Assembly (NCBI GenBank): GCA_004295045.1
Contig: SHND01000003.1
Coordinates: 92,508 to 156,507, forward strand
Source of the DNA: Chloroflexota bacterium
Lineage (GTDB): Bacteria; Chloroflexota; Anaerolineae; UBA4142; SHND01
DNA: 64,000 nt
Direction: 5' to 3'
Under the pieces are notes generated by a model. That model saw only the letters and a program-made list of their open reading frames with translations. It was not told the DNA's origin and did not search any database. Positions 26,182 through 35,415 of this stretch are shown in pieces. Within the stretch, counting starts at the first letter, position 1, and every line of letters begins with the position of its first letter. Position numbers and translations under genes: made by a program.

Positions 26182-27126
26182 TTATTCGACTCCTCGACTC
26201 AACGCCGTGACTTGGCGATAGGCAGTGATCCGCTTGGTCAATTCGGCTTGCGTCATCTCACCGCGCGCCGCCTGCGCCTCTGCGTCGTGGATAGCGCGAT
26301 CCATGCCGCGACGGACGAGAGGTCGCACCGCGGCGTTAAAAGCGCGCGAATAGTTTTTGCGAAACAAAGTAAAACGCGCTTTCCAGAGCTCGACAAACAT
26401 CTGCTCGCGAAATTGGCGCGTACTGCGCGCTTCGTGGTGAATAAAGCGCGCTTGAGGCACGCACCACACCTCCCACCCTGCCCGCTTTAGGCGAATGCAC
26501 CAATCCACCTCTTCCGCGTAAATAAAATAATCTTCGTCCAGCCAGCCGACCTGATTCGCCGCTTCGGGGCGCACCAGCAATGCCGCGCCGAGCGGATGAT
26601 CAATTTGAAATGGTTCGCCGCGCTCGTATTGCGCCAATGGATAACGCCCGTTGAGACGCGATTCGCGCAATCGCCAATGGGCGGGGAACAAATCCATATA
26701 CACTTGCGCGAGCGAAGGAAAACGAAAAGCGGAATGTTGACGCGCGCCATCCGCATAAAACAAACTTGCGCCGCACGCGCCTGCGCGCGGATGTTGATCC
26801 ATAAAGTCAATCAAAATTCGAAATGGATTTATTTCCGTCGTAACTTGAGTGTCGGGATTCAACAACATCCAATAGCGTCCCTGCGCGTATTTCAACCCGA
26901 CATTATTTGCCCTCGCAAAGCCAAGATTTTCGGAATTGGCAATGAGCTGCACTGACGGATATTTAGTACGGACCATTTCCGGCGAGCCATCGGTTGACGC
27001 GTTGTCAACCACGATGATTTGCATGCGCGGGCTATTTTGCGCGGTCAGGATCGAAGCAAGACAGCGGTCGAGCAGCTCGCACACTTGAAAAGAGACGATG
27101 ACAACGGATATTTGAATGTCAGACAT
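26182..27126 (-). CDS. Family 2 glycosyltransferase, rhamnosyltransferase-like
   Basis: A 314-aa GT-A enzyme. ISVVIVSFQVCELLDRCLASI starts the fold, IIVVDNASTDGSPEMV and ANNVGLKYAQGRYWMLLNPD place the DxD-like metal site near residue 90, and GWLDEDYFIYAEEVDWCIRL carries the ED acceptor motif of WbbL-type rhamnosyltransferases. The C-terminal 60 residues are helical. ATG 27126 is used; a GTG at 27147 is an alternative and neither has a clear ribosome site. It and the next gene probably build a surface glycan. Confidence 0.86.
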   Translation of the reverse strand: MSDIQISVVIVSFQVCELLDRCLASILTAQNSPRMQIIVVDNASTDGSPEMVRTKYPSVQLIANSENLGFARANNVGLKYAQGRYWMLLNPDTQVTTEINPFRILIDFMDQHPRAGACGASLFYADGARQHSAFRFPSLAQVYMDLFPAHWRLRESRLNGRYPLAQYERGEPFQIDHPLGAALLVRPEAANQVGWLDEDYFIYAEEVDWCIRLKRAGWEVWCVPQARFIHHEARSTRQFREQMFVELWKARFTLFRKNYSRAFNAAVRPLVRRGMDRAIHDAEAQAARGEMTQAELTKRITAYRQVTALSRGVE

Positions 27127-27155
27127 TCGGATCAATGCAGATAACACACCCTATT

Positions 27156-27180
27156 TAGGTGTCGGTCTCAAACCGACCTA
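27156..27180. repeat. Bulged hairpin upstream of the glycosyltransferases
   Basis: TAGGT (27156-27160) with ACCTA (27176-27180) and CGGT (27163-27166) with ACCG (27172-27175) form a 9-bp stem with a 2-base bulge. It lies 30-54 bases before the glycosyltransferase start on its leader side. Confidence 0.45.
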
Positions 27181-27232
27181 CTAGATGCAGGAAACGGAAG
27201 AAAATTCGATAAACTTTCTTGCGGATAGGCAT

Positions 27233-27252
27233 GATAGTACTCATGTACTATC
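27233..27252. promoter_or_regulatory. Operator-like palindrome before the 669-aa gene
   Basis: GATAGTAC (27233-27240) and GTACTATC (27245-27252) are perfect 8-base arms around TCAT. It ends 30 bases before the -10 box at 27283, where an activator or repressor would bind. It is not followed by T-runs. Confidence 0.5.
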
Positions 27253-27279
27253 GAGAAAACTCCAAATTGAAATCTAAAG

Positions 27280-27288
27280 TGCTATACT
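27280..27288 (+). promoter_or_regulatory. Extended -10 promoter of the 27.3-30.1 kb gene pair
   Basis: TGC directly followed by TATACT (27283-27288) makes an extended -10 box. No good -35 hexamer is present. Transcription would begin near 27295, about 45 bases before ATG 27340. Confidence 0.5.
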
Positions 27289-27339
27289 AACCGTCAATTC
27301 GCAGAAGACAACCGCTTCTGCTGCTTCGAGCCTTCGCTC

Positions 27340-29349
27340 ATGATACGCGTTTCTATTTACCATTGGCTTCCGATTGCCGACAATATGTTGACGGAAATGG
27401 CATCACGGTTGCGCGCGCTTCCATCTGATCTTATCAGCGAGATAGAAATGGAGCGCGATGCGGTAAGTTACGTTACTGTTTTCAAATTTCAACGTGAGTA
27501 TCGCGCGCAAGCCGTGTTTCCGATGCCCGGAAAAATTAATCAACGCGGCTTTTGTCAACATGTTTTGTATGTTGCGCCCTTTCCGGGGCTGCCGCTGAAT
27601 GCTCTGCTGAATGAAATCGTCCCGGAACTGAAACGCGCGGTTAGCGAATTGTTATTTGCAGTTGCCCCTGACGCCGTTCGCAGCAAGTTGGCAATCCTCC
27701 AGTCCGGAATCATCCCCTTTCAACAATTTCAATCGAAACCGCTCGACCCGCCGATGGACCAAGCCGCGCGTTTGTTCTTGTGCGATGCGCCCATTGTTGC
27801 CATTATGTTGGATGACATGCAGCAAGAAGCATTGCTCGCTGGCTTTAACGTCACAGACGTGCATTTGAGCGTGCCGCCGCAGAATGCGTCCGCGCTCGCG
27901 CTGTCAAATGTCGAAGGCAATTGTCTTTTGTTTTACGCAGCCGATTATCACTCGGACGAATGGGCAACGCATGACAGTGTGATTTACAAATATTGCGCGT
28001 TGTTATTGTATGCGCGTTTTCTCGATCACACGAGTTCTATTCTCAAACAAACGCGCAATAACATTATTCCGATGCGGCGGCGCCTCGCCCTCGCGCTGCA
28101 AAGCCATGTGGCGGATCATCTCGACACTCTCGCGCAGATCAAACGCTATTTGACCTACGTTAATATCAAACTGCCGATGGTGCAAAAAGTCATCCATCAG
28201 TTGGAGGTTACACGCGCAGCGCATACGTTTGAAGCAAAGATTGCCACCTTTGACGAACCGATCAAAGTTTTCGCCTATCCGACGATTCGCAGTATTCAAG
28301 AGACCACCCTTCAGCCGCCTTATGTCATTGCCAAAATTGATGTCGAAACGAAACGGCTTGTCGAGCTCTTTGAAGAGGATATCGAAGAATTCAAAACGGT
28401 TTCAACCGAACTATCACAGCTCTTGGAAGGAAATTTACTTTCGGAACAGCTGCGCTTGTCCTCACGCTCACTCGACGCGACCCAAGCCCTCGTCGAAATT
28501 CAGCGCGGCGCCAAGAATTTGGCGAACGCAAACAAATGGATGACCGTTCTGCTCATGTCCGCGCTCGGCATGTTGATCAGCAATTCAATTGGAATGGGTT
28601 TCATCGGCACGCTCGCGGTGGGTGCGACCTTGCTCACGCTCGGGTATCTCGTCACCGCGTTCGCGCTGCGACGACATGCCGCATATTTTCGGATGGTCAT
28701 CCCCGTCCGCGCCCAATTTACACCCGAGTCACTCTTTACATGGATTGGCACTCATTCATTGCTCAAAAACAAGATGACTGGGAGCCACATTAATGTCACA
28801 TGGCGCGAACCGATACGCGTGCGGACTTTGCAGAACCTTTACAATGAAACGTTTATCACACACACCTTTGAGGTAACGGTAGATTTCCATCGGCGGGGCT
28901 TTCTCAACAACATCACACTCGAGGCAGAACATCTCACCGCCCTTTTTGAGCCGCGCGACTTGGTGCAGGCGATTTTTGACAGTTTGCGGAGCAGCGCGTG
29001 TTTGAGCGAAAGCGCCGAAACCTCACTGTATGCAAATGCATTGACGCTGTTGGAAATTCCTTTGGAAGCAAAACTGCCCGCGCTGAACAAGTTGCTCACC
29101 TTACCTACCACCGAAGTGACCAACATCATCACCCACGATGCGGCAGAAAACGAAGACAGTATCTCGAAACATGACTTGTTCATTATGCAAGACTTGAACG
29201 CGCAGCCCCGCGCGTACAAAGATTGGTTGAGCAGATTGTTGAACGACCCCGGAAAGGCTAGTCTTTTACCCTTGCTCGGAATAAAAAATGTCCAAAGCAA
29301 ATTATTGCTTGTGGAACGCTTGGAGGATGCACATGTTACTCACCCCTAA
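27340..29349 (+). CDS. Large two-helix membrane protein of unknown family, 669 aa
   Basis: I do not recognise this protein. A cytoplasmic-looking N-terminal part of about 390 residues contains two regions: a mixed fold (1-200) and a long helical part (210-400, with ETKRLVELFEEDIEEFKTVS just before the membrane). Two adjoining membrane helices lie near 401-421 and 423-443. A C-terminal soluble domain of about 220 residues follows (FTPESLFTWIGTHSLL, then a strand-rich part and helices). The helix-then-two-TM layout recalls CorA-type proteins but no GMN motif is present. It overlaps the next gene by 17 bases, so the two are co-translated and probably work together. Confidence 0.6.
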   Translation: MIRVSIYHWLPIADNMLTEMASRLRALPSDLISEIEMERDAVSYVTVFKFQREYRAQAVFPMPGKINQRGFCQHVLYVAPFPGLPLNALLNEIVPELKRAVSELLFAVAPDAVRSKLAILQSGIIPFQQFQSKPLDPPMDQAARLFLCDAPIVAIMLDDMQQEALLAGFNVTDVHLSVPPQNASALALSNVEGNCLLFYAADYHSDEWATHDSVIYKYCALLLYARFLDHTSSILKQTRNNIIPMRRRLALALQSHVADHLDTLAQIKRYLTYVNIKLPMVQKVIHQLEVTRAAHTFEAKIATFDEPIKVFAYPTIRSIQETTLQPPYVIAKIDVETKRLVELFEEDIEEFKTVSTELSQLLEGNLLSEQLRLSSRSLDATQALVEIQRGAKNLANANKWMTVLLMSALGMLISNSIGMGFIGTLAVGATLLTLGYLVTAFALRRHAAYFRMVIPVRAQFTPESLFTWIGTHSLLKNKMTGSHINVTWREPIRVRTLQNLYNETFITHTFEVTVDFHRRGFLNNITLEAEHLTALFEPRDLVQAIFDSLRSSACLSESAETSLYANALTLLEIPLEAKLPALNKLLTLPTTEVTNIITHDAAENEDSISKHDLFIMQDLNAQPRAYKDWLSRLLNDPGKASLLPLLGIKNVQSKLLLVERLEDAHVTHP

Positions 29350-30073
29350 CCCTGCCGACGAATTGGAACAGGTGCAAGGCATTTTGTCTGTCTTGGCTAA
29401 AATTCTCGCACGCGGTCTGGCGACCGAACAGCGCGACACGGTACTGCGCGGCATGCCCGTAATTGTCAGCAAACGGAACGCGGACGAATTCACATTCTAC
29501 CGTGCGTTGCTGGATACGTACGAAACGCGGAAATCGCTGGACTATGTGGTTGACCTCACGCGACGCATCGAGGGCACTCGCAGTTTTTATCAAGACGTGG
29601 GTCCTGATTTGGATCGTCTGCGCTTTTTATTGAACAAGCAGCGCACGCGACTCACGTCAACGGACGGCAGACCGTTTGTATTTGTGCTGATGCCTTTCAA
29701 GGACGATCATCTCACAATTTATGAGCGCACGATCAAGCCGACGCTTGAAACGCTGGGCTGCCGAGTCGAACACGCAAAAGACGCGCACACCGTCGAACGC
29801 ATCGTGGACGCGATCTTTACCCAGATTGCGCGCTCCCAATTCGTCGTTGCGGATACGACTGGCAAGAATCCGAATGTGTTTTATGAAATTGGATACGCGC
29901 ACGCGTTGGGGAAAAAAGTCATTCTGCTTGTGCAAGATACGCAGGATATTCCATTTGACATTGCGGGCTTGCGCCACATCCAGTACAAACCACATGCGCT
30001 GCACGCGCTCGCCTTTGACTTGCGCGCAACCGCGAACGGGCTGTTGCACGAAGCGTTGGAGCTCGTGGCATAA
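29333..30073 (+). CDS. Nucleoside 2-deoxyribosyltransferase-like (TIR-like) protein
   Basis: A 246-aa protein. Residues 1-105 are helical and unrecognised. Residues 113-246 form a nucleoside-deoxyribosyltransferase-like domain: FVFVLMPF (115-122), IKPTLETLGCRVEHAKD, SQFVVADTTGKNPNVFYEIG (168-187) with the likely catalytic Glu185, and AHALGKKVILL. This fold cleaves N-glycosidic bonds in nucleosides or nucleotides and is related to TIR-type NADases found in many defence effectors. ATG 29333 follows GGAGG inside the end of the membrane-protein gene. The pairing suggests a sensor plus nucleotide-cleaving effector, which is inference. Confidence 0.72.
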   Translation: MLLTPNPADELEQVQGILSVLAKILARGLATEQRDTVLRGMPVIVSKRNADEFTFYRALLDTYETRKSLDYVVDLTRRIEGTRSFYQDVGPDLDRLRFLLNKQRTRLTSTDGRPFVFVLMPFKDDHLTIYERTIKPTLETLGCRVEHAKDAHTVERIVDAIFTQIARSQFVVADTTGKNPNVFYEIGYAHALGKKVILLVQDTQDIPFDIAGLRHIQYKPHALHALAFDLRATANGLLHEALELVA

Positions 30074-30119
30074 TTCGACTACGCATTACGCGGACGCTAG
30101 TTCTTTCACACACTCGCAC

Positions 30120-30149
30120 AACGCGGCGACTGACATCAGTCGCCGCGTT
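30120..30149 (+). terminator. Perfect 13-bp hairpin after the gene pair
   Basis: AACGCGGCGACTG (30120-30132) pairs with CAGTCGCCGCGTT (30137-30149) around ACAT. Only a mixed CTCGTTCC follows on the plus strand, so as a terminator it is strong in stem but weak in U-run. It separates the pair from the convergent creatininase gene. Confidence 0.55.
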
Positions 30150-30179
30150 CTCGTTCCGGTTGGATGGACGCAAAAAAAT

Positions 30180-30986
30180 CTAATGCATGTCGCGGCGCGG
30201 CTTGATCGGAATCTGCTTGAATTCGCGCATCAACTCGATCATGCGCTCCACCGTCGCATTGAACATCATTTCTCCAAATTCGCGCGTCGCCACCGTTGGG
30301 TCGCCTGCCACACCACTCTTGGAAAAACGAGACCACCAATCCATCCACGCGTACGCGGCGGGCTTGGGATGGTCCCAATTAAAATACTTGAGAGCAGGAA
30401 CCCCCAGCTCTTTGACCGCTTTATCCATTTGCACCAAATCGGGACGCAGATAAAGCATCATCGCGGTTTCAAATTCACAGGCATGTCCAATCCCGCCAAA
30501 TTCCGATTTGCGGTGTTGGGCAATCAAATCGCGGATCAACACATCATCCACCGCCGCGTTCCCCGCCATCGCGCCCACGATTGCGCCCGTTTGTAACACA
30601 GCTTTGCGCGCGGCAAGTTCCACGAGGGAAGAATTTGAACCATGCCCATTGACGAGCATGATGTGCGTGAACCCATGACGCGCTACACTGCTTGCCGCAT
30701 CCGCGAAAAATGCCAAAAGGGTTTCCATCGAAGAGGTGAGCGAACCGGGATAATCCATGTGGTGCTCTTCAAAGCCAACAGGCAACACAGGTAAAGATAA
30801 AATTTCATCGGGCGCGCGCCGTGCTACCTCAAAACAAACGGCTTCGACAATGATGTTGTCCGTATTTAGCGGCAAATGCGGACCATGATCCTCAATCGAA
30901 CCAATCGGAATCAAGATCGCCTTTTGCGCAGCGACGGCATCGCGCACCTCCATCCACGTCAAATCGTCATATCGAAATTTCGTCAT
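30180..30986 (-). CDS. Creatininase-family amidohydrolase
   Basis: A 268-aa metal enzyme of the creatinine amidohydrolase/MftE/ArfB family. GSIEDHGPHLPLNTDNII near residue 26 gives Glu, His and Asp metal ligands. LPVGFEEHHMDYPGS and MLVNGHGSNSS follow, and HACEFETAMMLYL carries the last ligands. Members hydrolyse cyclic or linear amides in creatinine use, cofactor or peptide maturation; the substrate here is open. ATG 30986 has a GAGAGGAG ribosome site, whereas the frame is open to 31058. Upstream lies the terminator of the peptide importer operon, so it has its own promoter. Confidence 0.85.
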   Translation of the reverse strand: MTKFRYDDLTWMEVRDAVAAQKAILIPIGSIEDHGPHLPLNTDNIIVEAVCFEVARRAPDEILSLPVLPVGFEEHHMDYPGSLTSSMETLLAFFADAASSVARHGFTHIMLVNGHGSNSSLVELAARKAVLQTGAIVGAMAGNAAVDDVLIRDLIAQHRKSEFGGIGHACEFETAMMLYLRPDLVQMDKAVKELGVPALKYFNWDHPKPAAYAWMDWWSRFSKSGVAGDPTVATREFGEMMFNATVERMIELMREFKQIPIKPRRDMH

Positions 30987-31041
30987 GGCGCTCCTCTCGC
31001 GGCAAAAATGATTTCGTGAAAAATTATAGCATACGCGCCCA

Positions 31042-31075
31042 ACAAAAAACTCGCCCACACCGGAGCGAGTTTTTG
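31042..31075 (-). terminator. Terminator of the peptide importer operon
   Basis: AAAAACTCGC (31046-31055) pairs with GCGAGTTTTT (31066-31075) around CCACACCGGA. On the minus strand the hairpin is followed by TTTTTTG. It lies about 70 bases after the oppC-type permease stop. Confidence 0.8.
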
Positions 31076-31141
31076 TTTGCCGAATTCAACTACTGTGCGA
31101 GCATCAAGCGTGCCGCGCACACAATCCACAGCGTTGGCGCA

Positions 31142-32158
31142 TTAATCCACTAAACCGCGCGGGTCGAGGGCGTCGCGCAAACCGTCACCAATAAAGTTCA
31201 CGCACAAGACGGTCAAAATGATCGCCAGACTGGGAAATAGCCACAGCCACCAAACGCCGCGATGGATAAAATCAATGGGAGCAAACGCGCGATTGAGGTA
31301 ACTTAATGCTTGATTCAGAATATTGCCCCACGAGGCGGTGGGTTCCTGCACACCCAAGCCAAGAAAACCGACGTATGCTTCCGTTAGGATGGCAGTGGCG
31401 AGTCCCAGACTCGCGAACACAACAATCGGCGCAATCGAATTCGGAAGGATATGCTTCCACATGATATTGTTATCCTTGACTCCGATTGCGCGTGCGGCGG
31501 TGATGAATTCTTGCTGCTTGAGCGACATGAATTGAGAGCGGACGATGCGCGCCTCTACCATCCATCCGAAAATGGCGATGACAAAAATGACGATGGGGAC
31601 GCTTCCGCTTAGACTTCGCCCCGCAAAACTGATATTTGGGACCGATCCAATCAGCATTTTACTGATAATGATCAAAAAGAAGAGACTGGGGATAGCAATC
31701 ATGGCTTCAGTGAGCCGCATGAGGATCGAGTCCACCGAACCGCTGTAATAACCGGAGAGGGCACCGATGACTGCGCCGATGGTGACGGCGAGAAGCACAG
31801 AGGCAAAACCAATGATGAGCGAAATCTGCCCACCATAAATCATGCGTGCCAGCACGTCGCGCCCAACAGAATCCGTCCCCATCGGATGCTCCCAAGTCGG
31901 CGGGTCTTGGAGCCAAGACGGCGCTTGCAGACGATTCAACACATCCGGCGTGTTTGCATATTTTTCGGTGTAAAACAAAGAACCGCCAAATGCAAACAAA
32001 AAGATGAGCGCCAGTCCAATCATGCCCGCCACTGCCGCGCGATGGCGCAGAAAACGACGAAAAGCCAAACCCCATAAACTATAGCTTGGTTTGGTCGTGG
32101 GAATGGCTACCGGTGTGATCTCCTCGCTCTTACCCAAAGTCTCGGTTGCAACTGCCAT
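31142..32158 (-). CDS. Peptide/oligopeptide ABC transporter permease (DppC/OppC type)
   Basis: A 338-aa inner-membrane permease with an N-terminal cytoplasmic segment, a first helix near residue 40 (AAVAGMIGLALIFLFAFG), a periplasmic part, and five further helices. The HPMGTDSVGRDVLARMIYGG segment and the EAA loop, EFITAARAIGVKDNNIMWKHILPN, are diagnostic for the DppC/OppC family. It follows the DppB-type permease by 13 bases. No ATP-binding subunit is in the operon. Confidence 0.93.
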   Translation of the reverse strand: MAVATETLGKSEEITPVAIPTTKPSYSLWGLAFRRFLRHRAAVAGMIGLALIFLFAFGGSLFYTEKYANTPDVLNRLQAPSWLQDPPTWEHPMGTDSVGRDVLARMIYGGQISLIIGFASVLLAVTIGAVIGALSGYYSGSVDSILMRLTEAMIAIPSLFFLIIISKMLIGSVPNISFAGRSLSGSVPIVIFVIAIFGWMVEARIVRSQFMSLKQQEFITAARAIGVKDNNIMWKHILPNSIAPIVVFASLGLATAILTEAYVGFLGLGVQEPTASWGNILNQALSYLNRAFAPIDFIHRGVWWLWLFPSLAIILTVLCVNFIGDGLRDALDPRGLVD

Positions 32159-32171
32159 TGTTTCGTCCTCC

Positions 32172-33131
32172 TTACGCCAGTTTGATACGTGGATCCAAGA
32201 ATGTGTACGCTACATCCACCACAATCTGCCCCAATACGACCATCGTCGAGACAATCAAAAGAATTGCCATCATGACCGGAAAATCTCCCGCGTTCGATTG
32301 CTCCCAAAAGAGGCGTCCTATCCCGGGCCACGAAAAGATAGTTTCCGTAACCAATGCGCCGCCAAAGAGGAGCGCAATATCCAAACCAAGAATCGTGACG
32401 AATGGAAGCGATGCATTCTTGAGCGCATGTTTCCAGAGGACGACGCGATCGGACAGACCTTTTGACTTGGCAGTGCGAATGTAATCCTGATGCTGTACGT
32501 CGAGCAAGCTGGAACGCAGGTAACGCGTATATCCCGCGGCTTGAATAAGGGTGAGGGTAGCAACCGGCAGGATGAGATGTTTGATCCATTCAATTGGGTT
32601 ATTTTGATCCCACACCGCCGTGCCCGTTGGCAGATAGGGCAAACCCCACGCCTTGAAGCCAACACCAAAAATAAATATCAGCGATAGCCCGATAAAAAAT
32701 ACAGGCATCGAAAAGCCCACAAAGGTAGCCGCTGTAATCAGATTGTCCCCCGCCGAGTATTGATGCGTCGCCGCGTAAATTCCCGCAAGCAAAGAGACGA
32801 TGACCGTCGTGATCAAAGCACAGATCATCAAGATCAACGTCGCGGGGAGCCGCTCGGCGATCATATCTGTGACTTTTTGCTTGGTAGTAAATGAATTTCC
32901 AAAATCGCCTTTCACAACACCACCGAGCCAGCTGAGATATTGGACCGGCAGCGGTTGGTCCAGCCCCAAGTTATGTCGGATGCGCGCCTTGTCCTCTGCC
33001 GAAATGCGCGGGTTGTTCGTATATGCCGCCATTGGATCTGCTGCCGCACGCCCGACCACAAAAGTCACAATCGTGATGACAAAGATAATCAAAACCGCTT
33101 GAATTAATCTGCGGATAATATAGCGCGACAT
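32172..33131 (-). CDS. Peptide/oligopeptide ABC transporter permease (DppB/OppB type)
   Basis: A 319-aa permease. RYIIRRLIQAVLIIFVITIVTF is the first helix, and LGLDQPLPVQYLSWLGGVVKG is the characteristic first periplasmic part. The EAA loop is DYIRTAKSKGLSDRVVLWKHALKNA. Five to six helices are predicted. It heterodimerises with the DppC-type protein downstream to form the pore and receives substrate from the binding protein encoded upstream. Confidence 0.93.
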   Translation of the reverse strand: MSRYIIRRLIQAVLIIFVITIVTFVVGRAAADPMAAYTNNPRISAEDKARIRHNLGLDQPLPVQYLSWLGGVVKGDFGNSFTTKQKVTDMIAERLPATLILMICALITTVIVSLLAGIYAATHQYSAGDNLITAATFVGFSMPVFFIGLSLIFIFGVGFKAWGLPYLPTGTAVWDQNNPIEWIKHLILPVATLTLIQAAGYTRYLRSSLLDVQHQDYIRTAKSKGLSDRVVLWKHALKNASLPFVTILGLDIALLFGGALVTETIFSWPGIGRLFWEQSNAGDFPVMMAILLIVSTMVVLGQIVVDVAYTFLDPRIKLA

Positions 33132-33308
33132 CGGCTCCCGTCCTCCCCTAATAGAGCACTCAAAATAAAGTCGCAGAATTGGATTCGACGCTTGAGCAGG
33201 CTACTGCATGAATCCATCACTGCCGGACCTATTTGGGTTGTCCACAAGTTCCTACTTACATGCAAAAGAATAGCATACAGTTCTTACGTCCAAGCTAATT
33301 TGAGATGA

Positions 33309-33333
33309 GGGGGCGAAGAAAACTTCGCCCCCC
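33309..33333 (-). terminator. Intercistronic hairpin between binding protein and permeases
   Basis: GGGGGCGAAG (33309-33318) pairs with CTTCGCCCCC around AAAA. There is no good T-run on the minus strand, so it likely allows partial read-through or protects the binding-protein mRNA. This fits the usual excess of binding protein over permease. The remaining 33132-33345 holds no gene. Confidence 0.5.
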
Positions 33334-33345
33334 ATTACACTCGTT

Positions 33346-35184
33346 TTACTGGCTCACCGTCCAGTCATAGATGTTCCAGTACGCGTCCGCTTGCGTGGGC
33401 GATTGATTGATCCCCTGCAGACGACTCGAAAGACCGATGGTGTTCAAGCGATTGTAAAGCGGCGCAACGTATGCCTTGTCGTACATGATCTTTTGCATTT
33501 CCTTTATCATATCAGTACGCTTGGCAGGGTCCGCTTCTTTGGCTTGATCAATGCTCAGCTTTTCGAGCTCGGCATCACAGAGGCGATACCAATTAGAACC
33601 TTCTGGTTTATCTGCGGTCGGAATACCCGAGCACTTGAAGTTGTCAGATGGGTCGGGATCCGGCGAAAAGCTGGTGGTGTAGCCACCCGTCTCGTACTTG
33701 CCCGAGGCAAGTGGACCATTTTGTGCAAAGGTTCCGAACAGAGTTGCAGACGGATAGTTCTGCGGAAGCATTTCATAGCCGCATCCGCCCAGATTTGCCG
33801 TCGCAAGCACCTGCACATCCGCGCGCAGTTGATTGCCTGTTGTCGTTTCGTGATTGAACGAGAAACGCACCTTTTTGCCATTCACATCCATGGTGCGGAC
33901 GCCGTCATCGCCCTTGGCGAATCCGGCATCATCCAACATCTTGTTTGCCGCATCGGGATCGTACGCATACGGTTTCAGGTCGGTGTTGTCATACTGCGAA
34001 TTGGGCCAAAGATTCGAAATGACCTTTGACTTGCCAAAGAGCAGCCGTTCGGCAATCGTGTCACGATTAATGCACATGATGTACGCTTTGCGCACCGTAT
34101 CATTCAGGAAGATCGGATTGCCCGCCGCGCCATATTTGCCGTCATCGAGGTTGAAAAAGTAGTGTTCGAAACTCTGCGACGGAACGGACTGCGCATGTGC
34201 TTTCGGCATCAGCGCATCGAGGTCGGGGATCGAAGCTTCGATTTCATCTGCCACAAGATCAACATCACCCGCAGCCAGACCGGCATTGCCGGCATCGCGG
34301 CTCGGAACGATCTTGACCGTGACGCCATCCAGCTTGGGTTTGCCGCGCCAGTAATTTTCGTTCGCGACGAACGTAATATGGTCGCCGCCCTTCCATTCGG
34401 TCACTTTGAATGGACCCGTGCCGATAGGCATGCGGAAGAATTCATCGCCATCGAGAGTGTCCTTTGTACCCAAGAGATGTTCGGGCATGAAACCGCCGCC
34501 GGCGGGGTTATTGAACAGCAGCTGCCAAGGGACATACAATTCTTTGAATTTCACGACAGCAGTTTGATCGTCAGGTGTTGTAATGGATTCGATCTTGTCA
34601 TAGCCATCGCGGCTGACGATGCCGGTATTCTTGTCATTCATGATGGCTTCCCAAGTGAACTTGATGTCCTTTGACGTAAAGGGTTCGCCGTCGCTCCACT
34701 TGAGGTCGGGTTTGAGTTTGTAGGTGATCGTCAAACCGTCCGCCGAAACGCCGCCATTCTCGGTCGTCGGAAATTCAGCGGCAAGTTCGAGACTGGGTTG
34801 CGACTTGTCGTCATACGCCCAGAGACCGCGGTTGTAGATCGCCTGCGCCCAGCCGGCAAAGGTCTGGTTGCTAAAATACAACGAAAGCGAATTTGGTTCT
34901 TGATAGAACGCAATGTTCGCGACACCACCACCTGCGGCTGGCGCGGCAGTTGGCGCTTCGGTCGCGGCGGGCGCGGTTGTGGCTTGCGGCGCGGTCGTGG
35001 CTTGTGGCGCGGTTGTGGCTTGCGGCGCGCTGGACGGTTGTGGCGCAGCGGTCGGCTGTACCGCAGGAGCTTGGGTAGCAGGTGCAGCGGTTGGGGCGGC
35101 GGCAGGCGCGCAAGCAGCAATTAACAAAGCTACCATCGCGATGCTCGCCAAAATCAAATAGCGTTTTACATGAACGCTTTTCAT
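33346..35184 (-). CDS. Peptide ABC transporter substrate-binding lipoprotein
   Basis: A 612-aa SBP_bac_5 family protein. A lipobox LLIAAC puts the lipid on Cys25. A low-complexity linker with three ATTAPQ units and Ala/Pro runs to about residue 85. The binding domain then shows YKLKPDLKWSDGEPFTSKDI near residue 155 and WKGGDHITFVANENYWRGKP near residue 265. The C-terminal part ends with YVAPLYNRLNTIGLS. The start ATG has a GGAGGAG ribosome site. It delivers peptides or similar solutes to the two permeases downstream. Confidence 0.93.
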   Translation of the reverse strand: MKSVHVKRYLILASIAMVALLIAACAPAAAPTAAPATQAPAVQPTAAPQPSSAPQATTAPQATTAPQATTAPAATEAPTAAPAAGGGVANIAFYQEPNSLSLYFSNQTFAGWAQAIYNRGLWAYDDKSQPSLELAAEFPTTENGGVSADGLTITYKLKPDLKWSDGEPFTSKDIKFTWEAIMNDKNTGIVSRDGYDKIESITTPDDQTAVVKFKELYVPWQLLFNNPAGGGFMPEHLLGTKDTLDGDEFFRMPIGTGPFKVTEWKGGDHITFVANENYWRGKPKLDGVTVKIVPSRDAGNAGLAAGDVDLVADEIEASIPDLDALMPKAHAQSVPSQSFEHYFFNLDDGKYGAAGNPIFLNDTVRKAYIMCINRDTIAERLLFGKSKVISNLWPNSQYDNTDLKPYAYDPDAANKMLDDAGFAKGDDGVRTMDVNGKKVRFSFNHETTTGNQLRADVQVLATANLGGCGYEMLPQNYPSATLFGTFAQNGPLASGKYETGGYTTSFSPDPDPSDNFKCSGIPTADKPEGSNWYRLCDAELEKLSIDQAKEADPAKRTDMIKEMQKIMYDKAYVAPLYNRLNTIGLSSRLQGINQSPTQADAYWNIYDWTVSQ

Positions 35185-35212
35185 CGTGTTCTTCTCCTCC
35201 TGTATGGGTTTC

Positions 35213-35255
35213 AGCGGTTTTGCATTTGACCAAATCTGACCTTTGCAAAACCGTT
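35213..35255. repeat. Inverted repeat in the 5' leader of the binding-protein gene
   Basis: CGGTTTTGCA (35215-35224) and TGCAAAACCG (35244-35253) are perfect 10-base arms, extendable by two weaker pairs, around a 19-base centre that itself holds TGACC and GACCT. It lies about 30 bases before the start, inside the transcribed leader, so it could be an RNA hairpin or a protein site. Confidence 0.55.
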
Positions 35256-35415
35256 AGTCATTTGCGTCTGGTGTTATGGAGTTTGGTTCTGGCTGAGGCA
35301 CCTCCTCCTTGAACGAAACTGGGAAAAGCAGTCTCTTGCAGCAAAGCACAACCTGGGGAAAGTTTTTCGAGACCACTTGCGGGTAAAGTCGTGTTCACAA
35401 CGGAACGACGCAATC

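Noticed and set aside
34913..35124. Plus-strand frames opposite the Ala/Pro/Thr linker of the binding protein
   Set aside because: Low-complexity shadows of the ATTAPQ repeats.
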